From contig AP031352.1 of the NCBI GenBank assembly GCA_037833965.1, forward strand, positions 13,682,501 to 13,746,500: 64,000 nt of DNA, in the 5' to 3' direction. The notes under the pieces were generated by a model. The model was given only the letters and a program-made list of their open reading frames with translations. It had not been told where the DNA came from and ran no database searches. The stretch is from Marchantia polymorpha subsp. ruderalis (lineage: Eukaryota; Streptophyta; Marchantiopsida; Marchantiales; Marchantiaceae). The position numbers and the translations under genes were made by a program. How positions within the stretch are numbered: the first letter of the stretch is position 1; the number at the start of each line of letters is the position of its first letter. Below are positions 25,301 to 37,990 of this stretch, in pieces.

Positions 25301-28300
25301 AACCTTCCGTAAACCAAACCAGAAATCATAGTGTCTTTGAGCAACTGAGAATCCTGATCAACTGTCATTTTCTAATCTTTCACTTTTTTTACAAATCGAA
25401 AATAATAATTTCATGCTTCATTTCAATCATCATAGTTCAGAATGGAGCATGCAGTACAGACAAGCTGAAGATGATTGAAAACTTACCGTAAGAGATCTGC
25501 CACCCACGAGAAAGAGAAACGCGAAGTACCCAACAGAAGCGCCGACAAACGGTTCATCTGCATTTAGATGCATTTAGATCTTGAAGCTTAATATCAGATA
25601 CAAGGAATAAAAAATACGAAGGCAGGTACCTCTGAAGCAATAACATCACTAAGGGTAGAACAGCAAATCCAGCCGGTTCAAGAAATCTCACCTGCAAGCA
25701 ATCCAACCAGGAACGCAGCCAAGGCCAGAACAAATGTTGCCAAAGACACTAAAATAGTCTCCATACGAGTGAGATAAAAATTGTGGGAAGCCCAATGATG
25801 GACTACTCCAATGGTAAGGACCATCATGATTAGAAAAAGGAGAAACGCTACTCCCACCTGTCAAAGAAGAACAGTTTATCATAAGAATAAGGTAGATACA
25901 CATACGACTTTAGACTCCTTTACCAGTATAACTTCTTCGCTCAAACTTGGCCAATTCCTGCTTTCAGAAGACATACAACCGGACACCAAATCTGTGGAAA
26001 CTTGCAAATGATCAATCAACTTACCATCCAAGGATCTATCATGGCAATTACGGCAGATATTGCTCCCAGTAGTAAGAGTAATCCAACCCCCAGACAGGCA
26101 TAAACTCCACGTGAGAGTTGCCAGCCCTCATCTTTCCTGCAAGATCAACGTACGACGTCAAGTAAGCGATCGAAGATGATGATAACCTACGAAGCAGGGG
26201 TAAGAAGGTCGAAGCAAACAAGAAAAGCTGCATACTATAGAATCTATAGCAAACATGAGCAGATTGTCGGCCTAAGTTCTAGGCAACTATTATATCAATC
26301 TTCAGTGTAGGGTTCGGGTAACCTCCAGGTTACCCGAACCCTACACTGAAGCAAGACATATTCGTGAGGTTTTACAGACATCAAAGAATATCAGAAAGGA
26401 TTTCAGGACCAATGGGGGCTCGAAAGGTCTATGGGACGACATACATAACACACAGCGGCCGTGGGAGCTGTTGCCCACGCCTATTGGAGATATTGTAAAC
26501 CAGGGAGTTAGCTCGAAATGGACATATCAGATCGAACCCGCTGGAGAAATGAATCAAGCATGAGGGCAATGACTCCATAGAGAGGTAGTTCCTCAATAGA
26601 AACAAAAGATGCCAGTGTCTTACACAGCGGTGTGGCAATAAAACTACCCACCTATAGTACGTTAACTGCGGAACAGATAGGAAGATACCCATACATGAGA
26701 CTCCCAGAAGTAACACCATCGTCTTCAGAATGGATGTCAAAACCCGAGAGGATATGCGCATGAAGCATCATAACCTAGGCTAACAATCATATTTACTGAA
26801 CCAAGACTTGCGAGAAGCAGGACATACTAACCATTTGTAAAGACCACATCCCAGTAGAAAAACGGCCGGAATGCACACCAAAGGCAACAAGGCTGCAATA
26901 AAATCTGCCTGGACCGGCACTCTTTCGTCTCGAGCATGCACGATACCCATATATGAACCCCCACAAAATGTCACCAGAACAACTGCAGTGACATGAACAG
27001 ATATTTATTATCCCAGTAAAAATCACGATCTCCGCCCTCAGCACCTACCAAGATTGTAATTCAATAACTTCATGGACAAAGCTCACTTCTACTTGCCTAC
27101 GGCAACTTCTTACCAATAAAAATTGCGACGCACACGGCCGAGGAGAAAGAAAACCTGTATGTTGCAAACCAAGAAACTGCTGGAAGTATCCCGGTTAAGA
27201 TCAAAACTAACGCTGATGCTATAGCCCAACCCAAGTAGAATGATGACGCATAAGGAGAATTTGAGCTTGGCTGTGGACCACTCCATCCCGAGTAGCTCAG
27301 GTCATCAAGAGGCTTGAAGGATATGAGGAGACCAAGTCCGATAATCGAACCGACACATGTGATGATCGCTAGAGTCATCGGAATGTCCTGCAAGTTGGGG
27401 AAGTTCGGAGAAAGTGTCAAAATATCTCCGCTTTAACAAGAGTGAACATGAGGCCTCACTGTAACGTTGTATCCCCTTAGCTGTATTCAACGTTGGGTAT
27501 CGTACCAAATAACTCCAAAAAAAAATTCCCTGTAAAGTAGTGCATAACATAGGTTACAGAGGTTGTGGCAAGCATAGGACAGAGACGTAAAACTTGGGCC
27601 CTTCGGCTTACCTCTCCCTGCCCACACATGCCCTTTGTTTGGGAAGATTGTGGTCCGTCACTTTGCGAGTCAGACGCCTTTGGCTTGTAAAATCTATATC
27701 CATTCCGTACCCAGAGTGGCAGTGCCATGGACAGCGAGGCTGCGATTAGTGGCACTGCCAAAGCCAGGCCAAGAATGATCGATGATTTGCTGCACATACC
27801 AGAGATTTCGTTACTCGCAATAGAGGGTCAGAGTATAGTCTCGCTGATCATCAAAAGTCATATGTTTGCAAGATTAGCAATAACCACCTCCTTTTCAAAG
27901 AGAAAATAAATTTTTGGAAAATAGCCCACCTGAGAAACGCGAGCAAGAGTCCTACAGACGTACTTAGAAGCCATGCCACCACTCCATACTGTTATCATCA
28001 AATCACCATACCAATCAGATCATCACTGAGGATCTAAAGATGTTTCCAAATTCTCCACTTCATCATTGTCAAACGACCAACAGTTCAACACCATCAAAAA
28101 ACATATACTACAGCCATCAATGGAATGGGTATAGTCAGAAGATATGGACAACATATGCTTTAAGGGCTGACTAGGACACAATACTTCCGGAAGACGGACT
28201 TAGGTCAAGAATCCAATTCATACGAGAGTCCTCGATAGATAATGTGAGAAGATATATGGCAGGATAAGTCTACTCAAAGTATTCCACTCCGGTCTCAAGA

Positions 28301-31300
28301 CAGATAGATAGACGTACCTTCCGTGCTCTCGAGTTAAGGCACATGTTTTCAGCTTTCATTACTCGGAAGAAAGCCATGATGGAACATAGAACTGGGGACA
28401 AAAGCAGTGCTGAGAAACCGAACTCGAACTGCGGAGAAACAGTAAGAAAGTCAGTGGAGTTGTGACATAAACTGATAATCAGGAAATCGGCAAGAGCGCA
28501 ACTGCTGTTATAACAAGCTTTCTTCGAAGGTAAAGACCAGGATATGTTGTTTTATGTCTGAGGTCACCTGCTCATGTGAAGCATTTATCACGGTGACGGT
28601 TTGAGGTCGGAAGATTGCGATAAGAATGGTTTCCTGGACAAATAATACACTAAAAAGAACCCAAGCACGCTCTGGTGTTCCAGCAAACAACTGTACAAGG
28701 AATCGGATAGGATGCACCCATTTCTCCCATTGCTTCCTCCTCAACTCCTCCGACCAAGTTATGCCCTCCTCGGGCAATGAAGCATCTTGCGATGGGTTTG
28801 CGCCAGTTCCTAGATCTGTATTGTCCCTATGGTCTCTATCGGCATCTAAACTGCTTCGTTGTAATAAGGCCAAAAGTGTTGGATCGAGTCCCTTTTCTTT
28901 AAGCATTACGGCGAAATTCGGATCCAAACCCTTGTCTTCAAGGAGTGATGTGAGATCTTGCTCTGCTCCTCTCCTCCCCCTAAGCATCGCCATAATACGG
29001 GGATCATTCAGGCGTTCTTGAAACATCAGCGCCAGGTGATCAAGCTGATCCAAAGGACCTACAATACTTGAAAATGACTCAAGACTATGCCCATGACTGT
29101 GCCCGAAGTCCGGACCATGCGAGATTGGTCTGTAACGCTCTGACAACCCTTGTCGATCTCCTGAAATAAGTCCAGCATCCGTATCTGAGGTTGTGGTCTG
29201 TCTAGGTGTCGGACCCTTATCCTCGGACACTTGTCCGACTCCAAGCTGCCTGACAACGGCCCTGTCAGTTTCATCTGGCATGGGAGAGCTTCCATCTTCG
29301 GCACATTCCTCAATAACCCCAATTGCACCATGCTGAGCTGCAACGGATCCAAGATGCTGGTTCGGAAGCCCACTGTAAGGTCCTTCGCCTGTTCTCATAC
29401 CTGCTCTGCTCATGGCTTCTAGCGCAACACCTAGCTGAGCAGCCTCAACGCTACTGCTACGCATCGCACTTGAAGTACGGCCATCAGAAAAACTAGAAGA
29501 ACTGCCGAGTCCTTTCTTGCGAAATCCTTCTCTGAGCCGAACGACAGTGTGCTCAAGAGCAGCTCTCCTGGCAGCTGAAGGACTCACTACCTCCAGATGT
29601 CGTCTGACAGCTGCACCTAAGAGGACTGTGGCGACTACAGCATAACTTATACAATGTCCCAGATACCTGAGCCAGCCACATTAAGTACAATATTAGCATT
29701 CGCAGTCCAAAAAGAAATACTTATGTTCTACGTGAATTATACGCATTGTATCCTGCCAAAAGGTCGATCTCTTCCATACCAGTAATAAACACCGAAACCG
29801 ATGAGAATAACTCGATATAGTCCAGCCACAACGAGTGCCACAACGGGGCTTTTGAGAAGTTTGAAGCCAAACAAACACGCTCCGACATTGGCATCTGGCA
29901 ATAGATTCAGGGATGTGCTTGTCCATATTAGCAAAGATCATGAAAAGCACATATTAGAAATCCAAGAAACTCCAATTAGTCATCCAAGAACCTGGAAGAG
30001 ACAGATGTTGACAAAGAAGAGAAAAAAAGATATATTGCTCTTTAAAAAAACCTCGAAAAGAGATATCAGAAACGAGAGCATCAATCACTCGCAACGACTA
30101 GCAACCTATATCTGCGACCACAAGCAAACCTGGACATATATAACTAGGTCGTAGGAAGAGCTGAATGTAAGCATTTTACTGTGGGGGAAAACAGAAGTAC
30201 ATTGCAGCAACGGTGAACTTTTTAAAGGCAGCTGACCCTGGAAACTGAAAAGGTACCGGTCAGAATAAGACTGCTAATATGACAGAATAAGACTGCTAAT
30301 TGATAGTGTCGGGACAAACCCAGGATCATCACGGCAGCTGACGTAACACCTCCAAGCCAGCGAGCTTTCCGTGCAGTGAGTCCATATAGCAACGAGTATC
30401 CGACCAACACCAGGACCGAGCCCAAATACATGAGCGCAAAACGGAACGCTCTGCGAGACGAAGAGAAAACAAGTCGGAGAAAATTAATTATACGATCCAT
30501 ATGGACAGCATGGTTCTGTGAGGAGAAAAATCAATGGCATAAAAAGCCATCAAACATGTGTCTCGGAGGAGCAAGACTGACTTCTGTTTCACAAGGGCTG
30601 GACGTGATTTCGAATAGACAGAAATATGCGAACATTTGAGGCACTTCGACGATCTCTAAGCGAAACGAGGAGTACGTGGAGAAAATTCGACTATACAGAC
30701 CGTGGTAACCGTGGGTTGCGTGCTCGAAGTGAAGTAACTAAAGCAGCAAGAACTTTTCATGACAATGTCATATCCGATTTCTTGTAACCGACGTAAAAGA
30801 CAAAATTCCAATGCATGTGACTCGATATAAACCTTACACGGTTTACCTCTCTACTTGCTGCCTCGAGACATTTCATAAAAATCCTGTCATGAAGACCGTC
30901 TAGCAAACTGTAGAGAAGTCTAAACGTTTGGTTGCAAGATGAAAGCCTTAAATACGGCGTCAACTTGCCGCATCCTCTATTGGAATAAAAGAGATATTAC
31001 CTGTTTTGCTTTTGCAGAGCTGGGTCTCGAGGATCTGGAGGTTCTGGCATACATGCAACTGGGCCAACTTCTATACAGTCGGCATGGGCAAATTTGTATG
31101 ACCGCCTCACATACTCATCCACATCCAGGCCAGATCCTGCAATGAAATGTTCGAACTATAACTGTGATTGACAGTACAAGCTGCAAGTGCTGTTGCGAAG
31201 ATTTAAATACAATCAATCATCCTCAAAAGCGTACCGACAGCCGAACTCCGAACTAAATAATTCATCATCTGGAGACACTACGTACTGAACTATTATGAGG

Positions 31301-33599
31301 AAACTGCAAATAGTATTACATCCGCCATGTTCGCAACGACGAGAGGCACGTCTTAGTAGTAGGTGTATGGCAAATACCGTGAAAGACCATCTTGCATATA
31401 AAGAGCATATTGATTCCCATTGCTATCGCCGAGACCCCGAAGAAAAACGCTGATGGTGAGTATCGATGAGATGCAGGCCTTCCTGCACTAACATAAACAG
31501 CAGCGAATTCGTACCCACAAAGAAGAGTCACTGCTAGCAAGAGCAGGATGAAGACGGCTCCTGTTGCAATACAAAGAGATTATCGAGTAAGTAATATATT
31601 GGACGGATTACCACCGGAGAAGAAGGATTACAACAAGCATATTCTCATCAGCAAGGTCAATTGCAACTAAAAGGTAGTCAGAAGCTCAATTACACGAGCA
31701 AGCCCAGGCTTGCATGTCCTGAAACGAACACGGACTCTGCAGGGTTTTCGGGCACCGCATCGAATTGAGAGCGCATGATACGTTATGTAAAACTCTAGCA
31801 AACTTAGAGGGAGAAATCGATATTCGGCACCAACGAAGACAGATCAGGAAATAATAAAACCGACTGTCCAACTATGAGTTTGCAATGATTCGTCCCATTT
31901 CAAGGCATTATACCAGTGTGGCAAAGGGGAGAACTGACACATGCAGATTGACTAAGTATAAAATGTTGTCGACTAGCTGATGTGTACGTTATCCTTGGAT
32001 GAACATTTCCAATTTGAATTATGTGTAATAAGCTCCAAGCCCGTTCCATATCAAAAGACACCAACTAGAAGAAGAAGAGACTTACTGGAGCTCTGCCATT
32101 GCGTTCGCCACCATAACATAATGGCGTAAAAAGCTAGCAGAAGAGCCGTGCCCGCCATAATCACTGCGAGTCCAATGGTGGTATGATCCAAAAGAGCGAT
32201 GAGCCGCATACCCCACAAGATGAGCACGACTATCGGCGATAGGACGAACGCCCAAGCGGCCCAGCAAAGAAGTCCGGCGACAAGGCTCAACTGCGGGCCT
32301 TGTAAAAACCATGGCCATTTCCGTGCGAATATCCAACTGGAAAATAACAAGCACTTGATGACCGTTATCTACGAAGATCTTGAAAATCCCACATGGTCAC
32401 TCACAGTACCAATCAACACGGACGAACTCAACTTGCTGAATACTAGTTTTCTTCCATCTGACCAGCATACACGCCCACTTTCGATCGGACTCTTCGATGA
32501 ACCTTACATTCAAGACCACTAAAGGACGAATCTAAAGCCCGTCTACGTGCGCAACGAGATCGCACTTGACTAGGCAGTTTTGTGATTAACCGAGAAGATC
32601 CAACTGCCCCAGTCGAGCTTAAGCTCGACCTCAATTCGCTGCGACCTTCGCGGAAGGTCGTCATGTATGAACGTATAGATTACCCGCTCTGATTTTCTTC
32701 TTCAGTGCAAGGTGCTTCAATTAAGCGGAATAGGGAGAAACGCTCGTGGCCGTGCCTGGCAGTTTTCCTGGGATCCGGACGTACACTACGAGGACAAAAT
32801 CTAGACTTCTCAGTTATTGCTGCAGCGATACTTTCATATTTTGAGCTGCATGACGTCGTCTTCAGTGACCCACGTAGCGAAGCCGGTGTACTATCCAGAC
32901 CCCATGTACTATAGTTTGCAACTGCCAACACAGGAAGTCAAAATCACTTCCGGGACCTCGACAAAACCATGCGCTACCAGAGCGCAATAAATTCGGCAAA
33001 GAGATCCTTGCTGTTTCGACATTCCGCAAATGTCACCAGCCGAGTTTCCAGATTGCACGTACTTCACTGCAGACATTCTAAAGGTATAAAGTCGCTGTCA
33101 GGGTCCATAGGCATTCGGTCTGTAATCGAGACTCCAAAAGGCAGTCAAGACTGATGCGCGATCCACATGACCCAGTTCATCCTACGACATGACTTCCCCG
33201 GTGGAGTTTTCTGGAATCGGGATCGGAAGTCTATCTCAAGGCACCACTGAGAGACGCCTCGTCCATACAAGTATTTTGGAGAATAATGGTTTCAATATAT
33301 CCTCTCAAGAGCTAAACCCTCAAAGGTGGCAACGTCCCCATTTTGCAGTGTGCCCACTCGTCTAATTAGTACTTCTGTGGTTCATCGTTTCGGAACATGC
33401 CCATCGGACTGAGCGCTTAGAACGTTGAATTTGTAAAGGTTTGATTACCAAACAAGAAAACGCACCTGTATATCCTCCATGGGCGCCAATTCACAGCGAC
33501 AAGAATGGCAATCGAAAGTGCGCTAAGCACCGAAAAGCATGTGCCAAACACGACGCAAGAAAGGACTAAGCCGTGCCGATCGAGCTCCGTAGTGCCCAT
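19394..33599 (-). CDS. DEK1: Phytocalpain DEK1, membrane-anchored calpain-type cysteine protease
   Basis: DEK1 is a plasma-membrane protease that controls cell fate and division-plane orientation in land plants. The gene starts at 33599 with MGTTELDRHGLVLSCVVFGT and ends at 19394 with VFTKAAITLEPL. Many exons join with GT-AG borders; the first are 33599-33466 and 32336-32086. The N-terminal membrane segments run from about 33.6 to 29.7 kb (VNWRPWRIYSWIFARKWP, MAGTALLLAFYAIMLWWRTQ). A large loop exon follows (about 29669-28568; GLDPNFAVMLKEKGLDPTLL), then a second membrane block (about 28.4-24.7 kb). The arm carries KTRNALSGTYSAPQRSASSA and a charged coiled region (REKEMEEELMQQRREEEGKG), then the laminin-G-like domain (about 23.1-22.3 kb), the calpain core and the C2-like domain. 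Junction phases agree everywhere I checked, and no stop or frameshift was seen. Residues after KGM near 27.6 kb differ from Arabidopsis, so that exon border is uncertain. Confidence 0.95.
20210..21222 (-). other. DEK1: DEK1 calpain catalytic core (CysPc)
   Basis: All three catalytic residues are present. The Cys sits in GRLGDCWFLSA (codon 21199-21201), the His in GIVQGHAYSLLQV (codon 20538-20540) and the Asn in VQIRNPWAN (codon 20308-20310). The core is split over several exons: about 21218-21090, 20898-20520 and 20350-20211. The C2-like domain follows downstream to 19394 (FWMSWQDFQLHFRSLYVCR, LFYIGMRIIKTLGRR). The protease is therefore predicted to be active. Confidence 0.92.
26300..26351. 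repeat. Perfect 25-bp palindrome in a DEK1 intron
   Basis: CTTCAGTGTAGGGTTCGGGT and five more bases at 26300-26324 are matched exactly, as reverse complement, by 26327-26351, with only two bases (CC) between them. The element lies between DEK1 exons of the second membrane block and is not coding. Confidence 0.9.
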
Positions 33600-35760
33600 T
33601 GTATGATTCCACCTGCTTCATTCACCCATCCCTACTACAACGAGTGAGAAAAATCCCGTTCATGAGTGCCCCACCCGTCCACCACCTGCTGACTTTTCCT
33701 CCCCGTCGATGCATTCAGGCAGATGTTGAGTGATCTAGCTTCACATAGTCACCCGTTCCCTCTCAATTGAGCTCGCACGATGCCACCGTGGTAGTTTCAA
33801 ATGAATTAAACGAAGGTGCACTCCACGTATGCTGTGGAATACTTTTGCTTTCAATGCCAACCACGGATTTCCAGTTCAACATGCAACCATATCTGCGCAC
33901 TTGTGATTCTCTCATCTTCAAGAGACCCCCGAGTCCCTTCCAACGTTCTCAGCCCACCCAACAAAGTGCATTCCCACCATAAATCGGAGCCCGGCGCCCA
34001 CTGCTTCCCCCCAAAAATCAGCTCGTCTGTCTACACTGTCATTGAACTTCCTCCGCAGACATTCTGGAGACGGATAAGCCCTAAAAAGCAGGAGAAAAAC
34101 ACTCCCCAGCTCCGACCAGACCACTATTTAAAGAGATGCAGCACTGTACACCCACCCCGTAAGGTTCCAACCCGCAATGCAAGCGTGTTGGAGTCCCCGC
34201 AGCTCCTCCGAGGCTTTCACAACGTCGATCCAAATGGCATCCTCCCCAGGCCACCTAGTTTAGACAACAAATGTAGTTCCCAGTTACCGACTCACTCGCA
34301 TGGCACCACTCCAAGAGCACCCCGCGATCTTTTCCTCAGTGAAATGCGGAGCGCGAAGTTCTGTTCTAAAATATTGAGCTCAAAGATTCCCCAATCACGG
34401 AAAAGTCCCTCATGGCACCGTCCCACGGATTTTGCGTCACCTCAGATCCGCTTCTTGGCTCTACACTGCTGGTGATGTTGATCTCCCCTCCTCCCTAGGG
34501 TTTTCCTCCCCAACTCCTTCGCTTTCCCAACTCAAGACCCACACTCACCCACGCACGCTCGCTCGCTGTCGACGCTAAACTACAAAACCGAGTCCAAGGT
34601 TTTTGTACACTCGCCTCCCTATTGCATGCACAAGTCTCACTCGCTCAAAATCACCGGAGCTTTCCTCAAACGCTCTCTGGAAGGTTGGACGGGCATATGT
34701 CAAAGCGCTTCCCACTCTCCCGGATCGGCAAATCTTCCTGCCCCTCGCCTTCTTCACTTGCCTTTCTTTGCTTTCCTTGTCCCACAAGCGCAGGCAACAG
34801 CAGGAACAGAGACCGAGCTCATGAATGCGGACATGAATGAATGCCGGAAAATCGGATTGAATGTCTCTCCCCAGTCCTGTGCTCACTGGTCACTCCCGAG
34901 GTCCTCTGCATTGCGCTCGCGGCGGCAATAAAGGCGCGTCGTCACTTCCGCCATCGCCATAGCCACATCTGCCCTCTTACTGCCAACTCCTCCCGCTCAC
35001 GCCCCTTCTGCCATAGCCTCACCTCTCTCTCTCCTTTCTCTCTTCTCTCTTGTCTGCGTAGTAGGAGCCTGATTGTACCACATAAAACGAAGGTTCCCCG
35101 GCATCTCCAGACATCACCGTCCGATCTTCATCTTGACGCACCACAGCGTCCGGTCTCCCCCTGCACCCGGGCAACCCAACTGGGCGGGGCTACTGCGTCG
35201 GATGCTGACATCGTACCCTTCTCTGCGACACTATTTCGCTGCAACGCCCTTCGCAGCGAATGTTATCTTACTCAGAATGGTCGCATCCTCCGCCGTTGGA
35301 TTCCAATTTCGAACACCTCAACGAACACAGGCCCCGATCGACGCCTTACAACCATTGGAACAGAGTCCAATCCAATGTGGAGCTGACACGTACATTCCGT
35401 GTTCTTCTCTGATTTTCGTCCGGTTCAAACTCTTAACGAAGTTTGAAAATTCTATTCGGATTTCGCGGGCTGTCCTATCTGCCCGGCCCTTTCTTCTTTT
35501 GGATATTTTCGCCGGTCCTCATGCCCGCGATGGTTTCCCATGCTTTAAGTCCCGTGTGCCATTTGATTACCAAAATATCTCTAGTTTTAATCACTGCTCA
35601 TCACAGGCTAACCATTTGTTGACTGCAAATCGACAAGTCCAAGCATTTTATACCTCTACTTCAGCTCGATGTATGTGTTATTCCCTTAGCAAGTCAACGC
35701 GGTTTCAACAGTAGATTGGGACTACTCTTTTCAAAGCTTCATTTGTATGCTGAGCACACC
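33600..35760. other. DEK1 upstream region, C+T-rich on the plus strand
   Basis: This region precedes the DEK1 start, so it likely holds its promoter and 5' leader. The plus strand is rich in C and T, with a long CT run near 35020-35055, so the DEK1 sense strand is G+A-rich. Long open frames on the plus strand (33816-34475 and 35073-35714, about 215 codons each) overlap each other's regions, show no domain, and are better explained by the skewed composition. Confidence 0.5.
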
Positions 35761-37990
35761 ATTATCCAAATAGAAACATTCTCCGGCTAGCTTATAAGGT
35801 TAGAAGGTATCTCAATATTGAAAATATTGAGACCATATTTCACATTTCAACCATAATCAATCACCGTGAGACCCAGCAAAAACACGAAACCGTAGAAATT
35901 CCCGATACATAAATAAATAAAAGCTAGAGTCGAAACCGCATCCACATCTAAGACAAGACCAAGTGAGAAAGAAATGAAGCGCGATGGCGGAGACTAACAT
36001 AAACAAGGAAATCCAGTCCGAAAATATAAATATAACTCACTTACATTTCACTACTGCACTTTATTTAAACAATACCATAAATTTAAAAACTCAATAAGTT
36101 TCATTGATTTAAAATTTTTATTAGTAATCATCAACATAAATTCTCTTTTTCTCTATAGATGTGTCAAGCTTTTTTGAAACAGGATCTTTCTTTATATGAA
36201 GCAACTTTTATATATATATGATAAAAATATTAACAATTTCAAAATTTATTTCTTGAACATATATTATCATTTAGCATTGACAATCAAAACAAATCACATG
36301 ATTTATAAAGACATCAAAATGATAACTGTTGATCTATTGACCTGTTTTGCCATGATTTCATCGTAACATCAGTGAGTTTGTACAAATATTCATATCCTTA
36401 AAAGCTTTTAATAATGTTACTTGACATGAACAATTTGATATGTGAAAATAACAAATTTGCAAATGTTGTCACACATCTCACTAAATACAACTTTAGGAAT
36501 AAATTAAATTAAAAAATCCTGATTCAATTGTATCATTTTTTACAATATCAACATAGATGCATATCTCACATTAAAAAAGAAATCTAAAATTTTGAAAAGT
36601 TGATATCATAGTTCACATTGTTTCATCTATTGATTAAAAAATGAGGATTTAATTGTTCAAATTTAGTCAATGTTGAATTATAAGAAACAAATAATTTGTA
36701 AAAGTATTTTGATTTGAAACTTTCAATCTAATGGAGTAAGAATGGACACTTGATTTCTTTTATACCTTTAGAATTATAATGTTGCCGTTGTTTGAATGAA
36801 CATATTCTAACGAATTTTAGATAGCGTGACTATTTGTTTCAAAGAATTTGTTAACATTAAAATCATCATACAATCTAAATGTAATGAAATTTGTGTTGTA
36901 TAATATGAATACATATGACATTTATAGGTGAATGGTGTGGATTTATGTCAACATAAATCAAACTTGCTTACACACCTATGTGAATATTTTTTATGTATAA
37001 CGCTACATGATATATGACTCTCAAAAAAACTGTTGTTAAGAAAATTCAAGTTGGTTGTAAATGTAATGATTCGTTAAGCGTATAGATTAATTCACAGAGT
37101 TTTATCTTAATGTACTCAAGCACGTTTGACATGCTCTTCAAAATGAATCCAAAATCGTATCAATTCCTGTAAAGTATTTTTTGAATATTCTACATATGTT
37201 TCGTATATTTTTTCATTTAAAATACTGCTTGACTTTACCATATAGTAAATTCTAACGCAAGAAGTTTTGGTTCCTTAAAAGGTCTATACAGCTTATGAAA
37301 CCGATCACATCGCTGCAACGAATTAGGAAAAAGTCGTGATACATATTATTTGTACGAACAAGTTTTATTTTAGTTTGTTTTTTAGTCAGCTTCAGTTGGA
37401 TAATCTTTTCTAAAATAGTGATGCATTCAAAGTTTTAAAATATACATTGGTTTAGTTATTTTGATGAGTCCCGTTTTATTCGCACCGCAAATGAAGGCTG
37501 AAAGAATCCGATAGAATAAAACGATAGATATATATATATATATATATATATAGAGTCAGTGAATGTGTGAATGGACGTTTGTTGACAAATTTATTTTCAA
37601 AATTGGATTAGTTCGAAAAAATAAAGAAAAATTTATTTTCAACAGATAATGTATAAAATTCTCAAAGAATAGTTTATGAATTTACAGAATGATAATACAT
37701 ACAACAACTGGTGTTCATCGATGATTTCTAATGTTTATATTTTTTCATGGTATGATCTCTCGTTGTGCATGCTATGATTTGCCTTGCATTAGACTCTGAA
37801 ATATGTGAGAAATAAATATAGTTTATGATCATTGGGATGAGCAGGGTGTGATTTAGATTCTTTGACATAGATAAATTGAAGATCTCGAGAGCATGAAGAC
37901 ATATTTTTACCTTTACATGTTTGGTTCCATGCGTATAAAACGAAAAGTATCAACCATATAGTGCCAAAGTCATTGTCTTGCATTTAACCA
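35761..37990. other. Second A+T-rich block without genes
   Basis: Composition shifts sharply to A+T at about 35.8 kb and back at about 38 kb. All frames are dense in stops. A pure (TA)n run lies at 37528-37552. The block resembles the 13-17 kb block that carries the LINE remnant, but I could not recover transposon protein motifs here. Confidence 0.55.
37528..37552. repeat. (TA)n microsatellite
   Basis: About twelve consecutive TA units form a pure run in the A+T-rich block. Confidence 0.85.

Noticed and set aside
33816-35714. Two long plus-strand frames (about 215 codons each) upstream of DEK1
   Set aside because: They lie in C+T-rich sequence where stops are rare, are serine/proline-rich with no domain, and sit where the DEK1 promoter and leader must be.
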